64,000 bases of DNA from Limnephilus marmoratus (GCA_917880885.1 OU862917.1:26586104-26650103); one strand, 5' to 3'; positions 1 to 8,862 are shown, numbered from the stretch's first letter. Notes: generated from the letters alone by a model not told the origin. Numbers and translations: made by a program.

Positions 1-124
1 TAGGAAAATAATAATAAACATTTTAAGTATTATAAGATAAATATTTATTTTCACGAATTTTTCAATAGACTTTTATGCATCAAACATTGTTTGACGTATT
101 TTTCTAAAATCTAATAAATAAAAT

Positions 125-560
125 TCTCGTGTCACGGTGTTTGTTACCATACTCCTCCGAAACGGCTGGACCAATTTTGATGAAATTTTGTGTGCTTATC
201 TGGTAGGTCTGAGAATCGACCAACATCTATTTTTCATACCCCTAAAAGTAAAGGGTGTTCCACTCCGAAGAAAATTATTTTCCCCATACATTTTGTATGG
301 AACGAATTCTCCTATTTTGAAAGAACTGCAGCAATATTGTAAGGGGTATAATATTGAACTGTGAACCGGGGGAGGGGGGAAAGGAACTCAGGAAGGGGGG
401 TTAGCAGGACGGGGGAAGGGGAGAAGTGGAGTGGGGAGAGGGAGAGGGAACGCGAGAGGGGAAAGGATACGCAGGGAGAAACAATTTAGATCAATTCAGC
501 TAATAAGTTGACAATAGTTTTTGATTCTGAGGCGGTACGAAGTTCGCCGGATCAGCTAGT
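125..560 (-). mobile_element. Helitron-like non-autonomous element copy
   Basis: Read on the minus strand it opens with CTAGCTGATCCGGCGAACTT and continues through a stretch on dinucleotide-poor G-rich DNA (360-480) to a 3' part containing GGTCCAGCCGTTTCGGAG. The same start and end occur on the plus strand at 26189-26975 and 28606-29245. Elements of this type are abundant in insect genomes and are usually filed as Helitron-like or unclassified. I see no TIRs or TSD, which fits a Helitron but does not prove it. The open frame at 137-364 has no support as a gene. Confidence 0.55.
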
Positions 561-1099
561 TTTTTAATAAAATTTTAAGTAGTAAACTTTGACGTACGTA
601 TCTACCAAATAACTAATGAAAGAAACAATCAGTCTCCTCTTCCAATATATCGAACAAAAATCTTTTAGTAATAAAACAGTTCTTTTATAACAAACAAAAC
701 AACGAGAAGTCAAAAAATGAAACTTTTTATCTAAGTTGAGTTGACTATTAAACTGATCCATGCAGATTAATTAACAAAATATACCAATTAGTCAGACTAT
801 TAGAAATTACAGAATAATTAACAAAATGTACCAATCATAAAACGACCTTTAATTTAATATTTTGTAAAATATATATGTATATAATGTAACTCATATTTTT
901 TTATATTACAATAAAAAATGAAAAAAAAGAAAGATTTGGTCAGTTCAAATCACAAGCCATTATTACGAATTTAATTTACGAACTAAGCATTTTTAGTCAA
1001 TATGTCCAAAGAATCGTCTGCTAAACGGCTTTTTATTTTGTTGGCCAGATAACCAGCCCTTTCGGATTCATTGGAACCACAGATCTCAGGCTACCTCAG
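561..1099. other. A+T-rich DNA without a recognised feature
   Basis: No coding signal, terminal repeats or tRNA-like boxes were seen. Short stretches recur locally, for example AATTAACAAAATATACCAAT near 770 and again near 815, a tandem duplication of about 45 bases. Confidence 0.4.
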
Positions 1100-1315
1100 G
1101 CCGCGCGCCGCCTCACGCGCATCGAACGAAACCGACAGATCGCAACTCCATCCATGTCAGTCCGCGTTTCGAATAAGACGTTTTTATGCTCGAGTGTAAT
1201 CTCGTTAAACTCGCGAGATCTCGCCCTTTTTTCGTCGGAGATCCGAGAGAAAGGTAGAGATCTCGCGAGAACGAGATCTCGCGAGATCGAGATTGCATTC
1301 CCTAGTTGGGATACT
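1100..1315. repeat. Cluster of TCTCGCGAGA palindromes in a G+C-rich patch
   Basis: The patch starts with a CpG-rich stretch (1100-1150). It then carries CTCGCGAGATCTCGC at 1209, GAGATCTCGCGAGAACGAG at 1257 and GAGATCTCGCGAGATCGAG at 1274, all built from the self-complementary decamer TCTCGCGAGA joined by AGATCT. Opposite halves can pair into a cruciform. It could be the end of an uncharacterised transposon or a cluster of binding sites. No flanking gene supports a promoter role. The short frames here on both strands exist because the palindrome lacks stops. Confidence 0.5.
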
Positions 1316-1548
1316 AACTTTACGAAAACAAAAATCGAAAGTATTAATTTGTTTGCCCTTCAACCTAGATTTTTTTCCGTATTCCGCATCCTTATGAATA
1401 TAGAAAAAAATCATATTTCACTTCTTTTACCCACATCACTAAGGGGATTCAATGGAATTTTTATTCCAATTCTTTCGTTCTCGTTACACAGATATCTATG
1501 CAGTTAATTAGCTGCGTAAAAAATATATTTCTAAAATTAATATTTATT

Positions 1549-1977
1549 AGTGACCGACCGAAGGTTCGGTTTCAGTTTCGTCAAGTTTCGGAAAAAAATC
1601 TAGTTTCGGCATCAGTTTTGGTTTCGGCAGATTTTCTGCCGAACCTTCGGCCGCACCGAAACTCTGCAAAACATCTCAATAAATGGTAAATTTAGTCTTA
1701 AGAAAGTGGTGATTGTAAACGCAATTTAAATTAAAATACTCAATGAATAAGGTCCTTCTTTTATAATGTATATGAGTGTTGATTACTGACAAATTTTTGT
1801 TCCAAAAAGTAGTTTTTTTTTTCACGCACTTTAATTATTGTTTATTTATTATTTTATTTAATACATGTTAACTGTTTGTAAAACTGTAAAAAATAAACCA
1901 AATTTCAGTAAACAAAAGATTTTTAACACATCTAAAAAGTTTCGGTTTCGGTAGAAAATCCTGTTTCGGTCGGACAC
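1549..1977. mobile_element. hAT-type MITE with 8-bp TSD
   Basis: The left end reads AGTGACCGACCGAAGG and the right end reads, on the opposite strand, GTGTCCGACCGAAAC, giving short imperfect TIRs. The same octamer TATTTATT lies immediately outside both ends (1541-1548 and 1978-1985), the TSD size of hAT elements. Both ends are built of TTTCGG repeats (1560-1670 and 1938-1972), while the middle is A+T-rich and non-coding. Because the TSD is A+T-rich and one base of boundary is ambiguous, a 7-bp duplication ATTTATT is also possible. Confidence 0.65.
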
Positions 1978-1985
1978 TATTTATT

Positions 1986-2342
1986 AAGACCTTTTCAAAT
2001 GCAAAATAATATTTTCATAAATATATAACAGTACAATACACAATTGCGGGATCTTCAACTTTTGTAATCATATCAAACTTTTAAATGCTAATATGTATAT
2101 CTCCAAATCACAATTAGGTGGCATAGCAATGTCTTGTACAAACCCCTTCAATAAAATGTTAGTCACAATGTTTTGTGGTTTGTTTTGCTGTTGGATTTTG
2201 GCTTTTGAAAAGGGCTACTAAACTCAGTATGCCTACGGTTTAAGACGGCCCTGCCCACAATAGTCCTACGATGCAGTGCACCACATATCATAACAAAAGC
2301 AAGAATCTCTTTAAAATGATTTTATTTGTACACTTATAGGTA
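1986..2342. other. Unassigned intergenic DNA
   Basis: No coding frame, terminal repeat or known family was recognised in this A+T-rich stretch between two MITEs. Confidence 0.4.
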
Positions 2343-2345
2343 TTA

Positions 2346-2511
2346 GGGAACGTACCCATACTACGTGACCAACTTTTTGCAATTTTTAACCCCCCCCCCC
2401 CCCCCGGTGACCAAAATTCTTAGCAACCCACCGCTCATTTGTATGGAGCGTGACATTTTGAAGACCCCCCCCCCCCCTCCTAAACGTGTCACGTACTATG
2501 GGTACGTTCCC
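2346..2511. mobile_element. PIF/Harbinger-like MITE with homopolymer-C interior
   Basis: The ends are near-perfect inverted repeats of about 25 bp beginning GGGAACGTACCCATACTACG, differing by one base. They are flanked by TTA on both sides (2343-2345 and 2512-2514), the 3-bp TSD typical of PIF/Harbinger. The interior holds a run of 16 C (2390-2405) and a run of 13 C (2465-2477). A second copy lies at 39768-39893 in the opposite orientation, with 20 G in place of the C run. The open frame across it is not a gene. Confidence 0.8.
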
Positions 2512-2738
2512 TTACCTTATTTCCGCCAGCCTAATTGTTGGGATAGGTGGATACATGTATTAGGTACGTATTAATTATTAGTGTAGCCTAGAGCCCCTGG
2601 GCTTCTAAGTCCGGGCCTGTCAGTATCTTGTATTTACTCTGCTAGATTACGAGGTGTTGTTTTCGACCAATGAGCTCCTAGCGTGTGGATTGTATTATTG
2701 CGCAAGAGAGCCCTTGAGCTATAAATCTGAATTAAAAC

Positions 2739-2830
2739 GGCCTCCGTGGTTGATGGGTAAGGCTCTCGACTAGCAATAAAAAAGACCGCAGGTTCAAATC
2801 CTGGCGTGCACAAATAAAATTTATTTGTTT
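2739..2830 (+). repeat. tRNA-derived SINE head
   Basis: The tRNA-like part (2739-2811) has an A-box-like TGGTTGATGGG and a perfect B box GGTTCAAATCC, followed by AAATAAAATTTATTTG. The same head plus tail occurs on the minus strand at 37326-37397 and, truncated, at 45262-45325. The acceptor arm is not fully paired and the anticodon arm is disturbed by an A run, so it is a SINE head rather than a working tRNA gene. Confidence 0.65.
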
Positions 2831-2898
2831 TTAATTGATAAACTAATATTTATTTTTAAATTTTAACTTTATGAGTAAAATCTCAAATTATAATATTT

Positions 2899-3174
2899 AA
2901 TTAAATGAAGACAATATTAGCGAAACTCAATCGAAAATCTGGAGACAGAAAAATCGGAAAAAAATATTGGCTCCACTGGAACTCGAACCCAGGACCCTTT
3001 GCTTACATGGCAAGTGCTCTACCAACTGAGCTACGGAGCCCATATCAAATTTGGTCACTTTTAACTGTTAACTTCGACTAAGAACTACCAACATTATCTA
3101 CATTATCTTCTGTTCCAGTGGAGCCAATATCCAGATTTTCGATTGAATTTCGCTAATATTGTCTTCATTTAATT
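2899..3174. mobile_element. Inverted-repeat element carrying a tRNA-like gene (copy A)
   Basis: The left arm from 2899 reads AATTAAATGAAGACAATATT and continues through AGCGAAACTCAATCGAAAAT. The right arm ending at 3174 is its reverse complement apart from a few differences and a small deletion. The arms extend inward into ATTGGCTCCACTGGAAC, the 3' end of a tRNA-like sequence. The complete tRNA-like sequence lies in the left arm on the minus strand (2969-3040), and the right arm repeats only its last ~18 bases. The loop is about 65 bases. The same tail (GACAATATTAGCGA) forms the arms of copy C at 14734-15094. Confidence 0.8.
2969..3040 (-). ncRNA. tRNA-Thr(TGT)-like sequence inside an inverted-repeat element
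   Basis: On the minus strand the 72 bases fold as a cloverleaf. The acceptor stem GGCTCCG/TGGAGCC has one G-T pair, the D stem is GCTC/GAGC, the anticodon stem is CTTGC/GCAAA with a mismatch at its base, and the T stem is CTGGG/TCCAG. A box TAGCTCAGTTGG and B box GGTTCGAGTTC are both present. The anticodon would be TGT (threonine), but position 33 is A instead of the near-universal T. It is therefore probably a pol III promoter module or pseudo-tRNA rather than a decoding tRNA. Confidence 0.65.
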
Positions 3175-3300
3175 GATAAACTAATGTTTAAGACAAGATT
3201 TTTATGCATAGCACAAAGGGTAACAATTATTATAAGTAATAATTATTAGCCTGAAACACTCATATACATTGAAAAAATCTCCCGAGAATGTACTGTCTTT
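3175..3300 (+). mobile_element. Left-arm fragment of the copy-B inverted-repeat family
   Basis: From AAACTAATGTTTAAGACAAG to AAAATCTCCCGAGAA this matches the left arm and outer flank of the element at 32066-32490, including GCATAGCACAAAGGGTAA and TTAGCCTGAAACACTCAT. The match stops where the other copy enters its tRNA-like part. It directly abuts copy A, so two elements of the same architectural type lie side by side. Confidence 0.7.
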
Positions 3301-3838
3301 ACGGGATGTCTGTATCTTTTAATCCCATTTTATTATTTTTGAAAATTATAATTTATTGTCTTTACAGGATTTGTGTATTATTTTTGTCCCTTTTTGGTTA
3401 GGTTGGGTTAGGTTTAGTAAATATTTTGTTTAGGGATGTTTTGTGCGTAGGATATTTTGTCGGATATATTTTGTCGGGGGAAGTTTTGTCGTGGGATAAA
3501 AACGAGCGGAACTTAAAATGCAAACACTTTTAAATTATCGAGGTTCGGCAAATTTTCGTATTCAAATAAACTATTCAAAAATTTTTCAGCGGAACCCAAT
3601 CAAATTTTGTGTATAGAACTTTGAGAAAAATAACCTATTTACTTTTATATTTTAACAATAATTATCCAATTTGCAGAACGTGATTGGCAAGAAAATCGCA
3701 CTCTCAGAACGGAATTATTGAGAGCGGAGGGGAAGGGGAGGGGGGGGGGGAGGGCATGAAAAACCTCCATGCAACACGTTATTTATTATTATTAAGGAAA
3801 AAATATGGCTAGAAAGTAGTTAACGTAGGCAAATTTAA
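3301..3838. other. Unassigned DNA with short TTTTGTCGG repeats and a G run
   Basis: Around 3425-3500 the phrase TTTTGTCG recurs several times. Around 3725-3755 there is a G-rich run (GGGGGGGGGGGAGGG). No coding signal was seen. Confidence 0.35.
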
Positions 3839-4029
3839 TGTTTTTTTAACATGAGCTCCACACAAGAGACTCTGAGGAAAATAATTTCCCTCAGGAGGGT
3901 TTTTTAAGAAAAGGAAGGGGAGGAGAGTTCTGGGATGGAAAATGGTTTAAGGGGTGGGTAGGAATCTGGGGTTCAGTGTGTCCCGAACATCCGCCTCCAC
4001 GACCTAGACAAACCTCAACCCATGAACCC
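3839..4029 (-). mobile_element. Hairpin-tail SINE, 5'-truncated
   Basis: On the plus strand a T run is followed by AACATGAGCTCCACACAAG and GAAAATAATTTCCCTCAGG, the reverse complement of the shared LINE/SINE 3' end. GGTGGGTAGGAATCTGGGG and CCTAGACAAACCTCAACCC then follow, as in the SINE body. Compared with the full-length copy at 50838-51170, it lacks the 5' part and has a small deletion in the hairpin region. Confidence 0.7.
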
Positions 4030-4419
4030 TAAATGTATAAAATTGAAATTACAAAATTCACGCTTTTGATTCTGCTATTGATAGATTCAAATCAATGGGA
4101 TTTACGAGTACGTCAATCATAATGTTGAAACCCCCTATGGCAAAACTATATTGTTTATTTTTTGTATATTTTGGTTAGCTATTTTTTTTTACATTCTATA
4201 TCTAGTGCATATCCATTCTAAAACTACCATAATAATATTCTTGTACTTACGTACTAAAATTTAAACTTTTCAACTTTGAGACACAACCCACGAAAGACTT
4301 TTAGCTTCCTTAATGGGAGTTAATTATTGAAAATTTTAGAACCTTTATGCTAAATATTGATTTGTATTTTTAAAAGATAAAACCGTTGCAGCTTCTCGTG
4401 GGACAGCCGTAAAAGTTCC

Positions 4420-4665
4420 CGGCTATTCCGCAAACTACAAACCTATAATCTGGTAACATATTTTAACATGGCCATCCTACAAACATGTAATCTGGTAACA
4501 TATTTTAACAAGGCTATTCTACAAATCTGAAATCTGGTAAAATATTTTAACAGGACTATCCTACAAACTAATAATCTATAAACTTATAATCTGGTAACAT
4601 ATTTTAACATGGCTATTCTACAAACCTGAAATAATAAATAATCTCGTAATATATCTTAACATTTA
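4420..4665. repeat. Minisatellite, ~43-bp unit, about five copies
   Basis: The unit is TAATCTGGTAACATATTTTA followed by ACATGGCCATCCTACAAACA. It repeats at 4445, 4488 and onward to about 4660. The copies are diverged, and one is interrupted by a partial duplication (ACTAATAATCTATAAACTTA). The array is A+T-rich and non-coding. Confidence 0.75.
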
Positions 4666-4814
4666 ATTTTTTAAATTGATAAATAAATACTATATCATGG
4701 ACCAAACGTTGCCAAGAAATTTATCATGTTAAGTTGGTATTCTATTGTTTTTATTCTAGTATATCTCTAGACTCTAGACTCATGTTTCTGTTCTAACCTT
4801 ATTTTTTAAAAGCT

Positions 4815-4945
4815 TATTTTATTTACACACATCTACCGGATCTGCCCTGATGATGGACACTGCAACGATGTCCGAAACGTTGGCTAAAGAAGGAGGTAGT
4901 TCAACACGGCATAACACCCCAAAAACAAATAACGAAAAAACTTAT
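4815..4945 (+). repeat. Dispersed repeat with a hammerhead-like motif (copy 1)
   Basis: The core runs GCC, CTGATGA, T, GGACA, a 9-base loop, TGTCC, GAAACGTT and GGC (4844-4884). GGACA/TGTCC can form a stem II and GCC/GGC the start of a stem I. It is followed by AAGAAGGAGGTAGTTCAACA and CGGCATAACACCCC. The same block occurs at 34295-34445 and 58285-58460. CTGANGA...GAAAC blocks are known from Penelope-like element termini. The extra T before stem II departs from the canonical hammerhead, so catalysis is uncertain. Confidence 0.6.
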
Positions 4946-6004
4946 TTTATTTATTTATTAATTTCATTTTAGTAATTTGTACATTTAAAAATTGCTACTT
5001 AATTACAATATTATATATTGCACACTATGTTTTTTCAAGTTTGATATAGCTTTCGTGGTACGGACTTTAAAGTTTCTGGAAGAACAAACAAGTTTTAAAA
5101 CTTCATCCTTTTGTTTAGTGAACTGTTCTGCGTATTCGCTTTGTCTTTTTTTATAGCCTGATTTCTTTATACGTCCTTGTGTTATATAGTTTTATTTGAT
5201 AAGTATTTTGGTAAAAGGTTGTTTACTATTTTATGGATAAATATCATCGTGTTCTAGGTCAGCATCTGTTTCCTTTTCATCTGTTTGAATTTAGATTTGG
5301 CTTTCGTGAATGAATAAATGCAAATCTTGAAAGTGAAAATTAACCCAATTCCCGATATAAGATCGAGCTGAAACTCGGCAACTCATCACAATATCACAAT
5401 GCAACATGATGGCACTCACGTACGAACACGCATACACACGCATTTTTATGAAATTGGATGCATTATATTTTAAAAAAATATCATCAATTAAGGTACCATC
5501 CAATAAGAATTTGTCTTAGGAGTTAGCGGTGTTCACTCATTTTAGTCAGTCAGGGAATTAATGTTCAATCTTTATTTAAACAAAAAAAAAAATTCCTTGA
5601 AATTGGCTACTACCCGGCCCGAAAGATGGCGCAACAAGGTCGAAAAGTGAAAATAGATGTATTACATATTATAGTCAAACACTTTTCTTATCCTTCATCT
5701 AATCTCGTATATATTTTTATGAAGATTTTTGAAATGGTGCCGAATATTTTTGAGATAGAAAATTCTATCATTTCTGTTGACTCATTTTTTTGGTGTCATT
5801 AGCGTTGTAGTTGTACAGCAAGTCAGCAACGACGGGAGATTGCCGAAAGACATAGGTGCTTCTTTATAATAACATTCAGTATGAAGAAATATTCGACGAC
5901 GTATTCATTTATTATTTTAAAAATATTTTTGGTGCCGAAATACCGTTGATGGATTTGTATTTAGGTGTATATTGGCAACACTAAATAATTTTTTCTTTTT
6001 TTTT
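4946..6004. other. Unassigned A+T-rich DNA
   Basis: No convincing coding region was found. TTTGGTGCCGAAATACCG at 5929 is the outer part of the imperfect inverted repeat around the broken gene at 6122-6861 (mate near 7028). A related GGTGCCGAATATTTTT occurs near 5734. Confidence 0.4.
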
Positions 6005-6960
6005 CCTACGTGTAGTTTTTGATCTACCCTCTGTTTTGAGTATTGGCTGCAATTAGCACTTTCATGTGTGCGTTTTGCTATCTTATCAGTACATTTATAT
6101 AAATAAATTTATTTTCCTATAGTGTCTTCATCGCGAAGAAGTTGTCACAATGATCCAAATGTGTTTTGTTATATTTGCGGTGAATATACAGTAAACAAAT
6201 TTAAGAAATCCATGACAGAATTTATAAAAAGTTCCTATTTTTCGTATTTTACTTTGAAAATTGTGGATAAATTCAAGTTGTGGATACCCCAGATTGTTTG
6301 TAAAATGTGCTATAAATACAGTGGGTCAGTGGTCAAAGAAATCATATTAGGTTCGGAGTGCCTATGCAATAGAAAGAACAAAAAAATCACTTCTACGACT
6401 GTTACTAAAAAAAAAAAAGTTTGAAAAAACCACAATTGTTTTTGTTAAAGCGGATATTTTCGATGGCCCACAAATAAGAATATTAATAAATGATACGGAC
6501 TTCTTAAGTTCAATGAACAATGTGGAACGACCCGCGTGGATTTCGTTCATGAAGTTCAAAAATTTTTCTCGGAAATCACAAGTCAAGTAACTACACTGAA
6601 ATTGTAAACGAAATGTTAGATACCTTTAAAAACTTAGGATGTAATAAGTCCATTAAAGTGCACTACCTACACAGTCATCTTGATCAATTTCCAGAGAATC
6701 TTGGATCCTATAGCGAAGAACAAGGGGAGCGATTTTACCAGGACCTAAAAACTATGGAAGAAAGGTACCAAGGCCGATGGGATCAGCATATGATGGCTGA
6801 TTACTGTTGGGGGGTGCAACGTGATTGTCCCACTACACCTCATTCAGGAAAATCGCGATAGAGAAAGTTTTTTAAGTCCATAGTAATGTAATAAATGCTG
6901 TTTTTTTACGTAATTTTATTTATATATGTATAAGTCAAAATCTAATAAACTACACGTAGG
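6005..6960. mobile_element. Possible non-autonomous unit bounded by a 14-bp inverted repeat
   Basis: CCTACGTGTAGTTT at 6005-6018 is perfectly inverted at 6947-6960 (AAACTACACGTAGG). Farther out, TTTGGTGCCGA at 5929 is inverted as TCGGCACCAAAA near 7028. Between them lies only the broken gene copy at 6122-6861. No clear TSD was found, so this may be a transposon copy of the gene or an accidental arrangement around an old pseudogene. Confidence 0.4.
6122..6861 (+). pseudogene. Internally deleted copy of a conserved insect protein of unknown function
   Basis: The first open part (6122-6424, ~100 codons) has two CxxC pairs, CYIC at residues 16-19 and CKMC at 60-63, suggesting a zinc-binding N-terminus. 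The last part (6613-6861, 82 codons) contains KVHYLHSHLDQFPENLG, EEQGERFYQDLKTMEERYQG and DQHMMADYCW. I recognise these blocks as the C-terminus of an uncharacterised family with many copies in arthropods and some other invertebrates. Between them are frameshifts and stops; traces such as DGPQIRILINDTDF remain in frame. The central several hundred codons of the family are missing. The first in-frame codon is GTG with no clear ATG. I judge it non-functional. Confidence 0.65.
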
Positions 6961-7095
6961 AATCCAAAATTTTTGCTATTGTTATACTCAGTGTAAGGGT
7001 CTTAAGTTTAAAAAGAAATACAGCTACTCGGCACCAAAACCACTGTTGACCAGTGTATCAATGTATTATTGCATTTATTGACACTAGGAACTTAA

Positions 7096-7802
7096 GAGCG
7101 TTTAACCAGCCAGCGTACGAAAATCCACATTTCGTCGAAAGTTGTTCTTCCGATCGTGCAATTACAATGAGAAAGATTAATTATTCTCCGTACCAGCTTT
7201 TTTAAATTATAACTCAATATCGAATTTATTTCAATCCAAATTAGCTTTAATTTATACATTCATCCAAAAATGCTGAAAGGCGTGATGATAAAACTATTAA
7301 AATAGTGTACTTTTTGTAGTTATTTTTTGATTATAAGTATTTATCATTTTTCAATAATGTCTAAATTTAATAAGAATGTTAAAAAAATCTGAAATATATT
7401 AGTTTGTAAGTGCGCAAATAAATACACAAATGGACCAATTTTCGTCAAGAAACACATGTACGTACATATTTTTTAATGATTTTATTGAAACTAAAATTAA
7501 AATTCTAATACATAACTCTGCTAGATAATGTATTGATTTATTTTACTGAATGATTACATTATTTGAAATGGGTGTGGTATAATACAAAAACTTTTTTGAA
7601 AATTTAACAAATCTGCCAACGACCTATGGAATAACCTTATTATACTAAAAATTTAAAAAATTCTAAAAATTTATTACATACGAATGCTAGATAAAAGAAC
7701 AATCTTTCGAAATCCATTTATAATTTTTTGTGGAAAAGAGTCAATACGTCTAAAAACTTTTTTGAAAATGACGTATTTCCGGCTTTCTCTGGTAATGCCC
7801 TC
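7096..7802. mobile_element. TTAA-flanked piggyBac-like MITE (copy 1)
   Basis: TTAA stands on both sides (7092-7095 and 7803-7806). Inside it the left end is GAGCGTTTAACCAGCCAGCG and the inverted right end is GAGGGCATTACCAGAGAAAG. A second copy lies at 16339-16996 with the same interior, for example ACGAAAATCCACATTTCGTC and GTTTGTAAGTGCGCAAATAA. TTAA duplication is the hallmark of piggyBac transposons. No transposase is present. Confidence 0.7.
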
Positions 7803-7847
7803 TTAAGGAAGAGAGCATGAGACCGGAAGAAGTGTAAGCGCTTCCTG

Positions 7848-8072
7848 AAAATTTGGGAGGCGGGTGTGTGTACTGCCGCCCCGGGAATATTTTATTAGAT
7901 AACTAACATCTCTGACATAGGTCACCCTAAATGGTTCGCTACGTTTGGTGAATTAGCAGGGGCCCGGGTTCATCGGGTGACGTGTGTAGAGGTGTTGGCC
8001 CATCGTCTTGCACCGCAGCGGGATTGATGGATTCATCGAAGTCCTGTGTAATGCAAAAAAAAGGAATGCACA
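7848..8072 (+). mobile_element. Hairpin-tail SINE, 3' half lost
   Basis: It starts TTTGGGAGGCGGGTGTGTGT and follows the full-length SINE through GGTTCGCTACGTTTGGTGA and the pol-III-like GCCCGGGTTCATCGGGTGA to CTTGCACCGCAGCGGGATTG. It then ends early in CCTGTGTAATG plus an A run. Confidence 0.7.
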
Positions 8073-8221
8073 TTTGGAGCACATTTAATGGTTGCTAACA
8101 ACACCTTAGATAATATAATTACTTGAGAATTGTCAGTGTAATTTTTTTTCTTGTTCCCCAATTTAGATTTTTTTTTTTCTAATTTGTTTTATTTTAAATA
8201 TTTTTGGCCCCAACGGATACT

Positions 8222-8862
8222 TTTTGAAGTGAAAACTTCTTTAGCACCGTTGTGATGTGAAACTCGATGAAACGAAAACTAGCGACACTAAAGAGACAAA
8301 CACATACTCATACATATATAGGATTTAGCCTGCGAGAGAATCAGACAGACTAATCAGTATCCTCTTTGTGCGGTGCATCGTAGCCTATCGGCCTCCTGTT
8401 TATGCGGTGCTTCGTAGAATAAAACGTACAATAACTTTTAAACTTGGTAACAATTTCTACACATGATAAATTAAAATCCTCCGCCGCGTTTGTATGTCTG
8501 TCTGTTCGCGGTAAACTTCGAAACTACTGAACGGATTTTCATGCGGTTTTCACCAATAGATAGAGTGATTCATGAGAAAGGTTTAGGAATATAATTTGTC
8601 AAGGTTTATATAATATAGTGGTGGGCGAGCGGGCTGGCGAGTAGGCGGTGTGGATTAGATTTGTATGCAAATCTACAGTTTTATTCCGAGATTGGAAGGT
8701 CACTGTGTACATATGATTTCGAAAACTCTGTGTTCAGCTAGTATTATAATAAATAAACCCTGCAATTATTCTACTCCTGATTCTCTATTCGTCTCATTCT
8801 CTCGAAGTTTAGTTTTCTGAAGGTTTCACTTCTACCGCGTGTGAACTGCACACATGATTTTT
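8222..8862 (+). mobile_element. 'GTGAAAACTTC' MITE, interrupted
   Basis: The left part (8222-8435) starts AAGTGAAAACTTCTTTAGCA and runs through TTAGCCTGCGAGAGAATCAG and GTGCGGTGCATCGTAG. The right part (8780-8862) ends GAAGGTTTCACTTCTACCGC and GTGTGAACTGCACA. Other copies are at 15268-15482, 31222-31454, 38453-39156 and 61315-61525. The ends are short imperfect inverted repeats (AAGTGAAAACTTC versus AGAAGTGAAACCTTC). A Helitron-like copy separates the halves. Confidence 0.65.
8440..8770 (-). mobile_element. Helitron-like element copy
   Basis: CCGCGTTTGTATGTCTGTCT and CGGTTTTCACCAATAGATAG (8555) also occur at 32560-32825. The right edge TTCAGCTAGTATT reads on the minus strand as ACTAGCTGAA, the common start of this class. 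It sits between the two halves of the MITE at 8222-8862. Confidence 0.5.

Noticed and set aside
1113..1507. Open frames on both strands across the TCTCGCGAGA cluster
   Set aside because: Self-complementary sequence without stops yields mirror frames. No homology recognised.
4420..4665. Minisatellite as a CRISPR-like or satellite array
   Set aside because: Units are contiguous and diverged, about five copies, with no unique spacers; a small local minisatellite is sufficient explanation.
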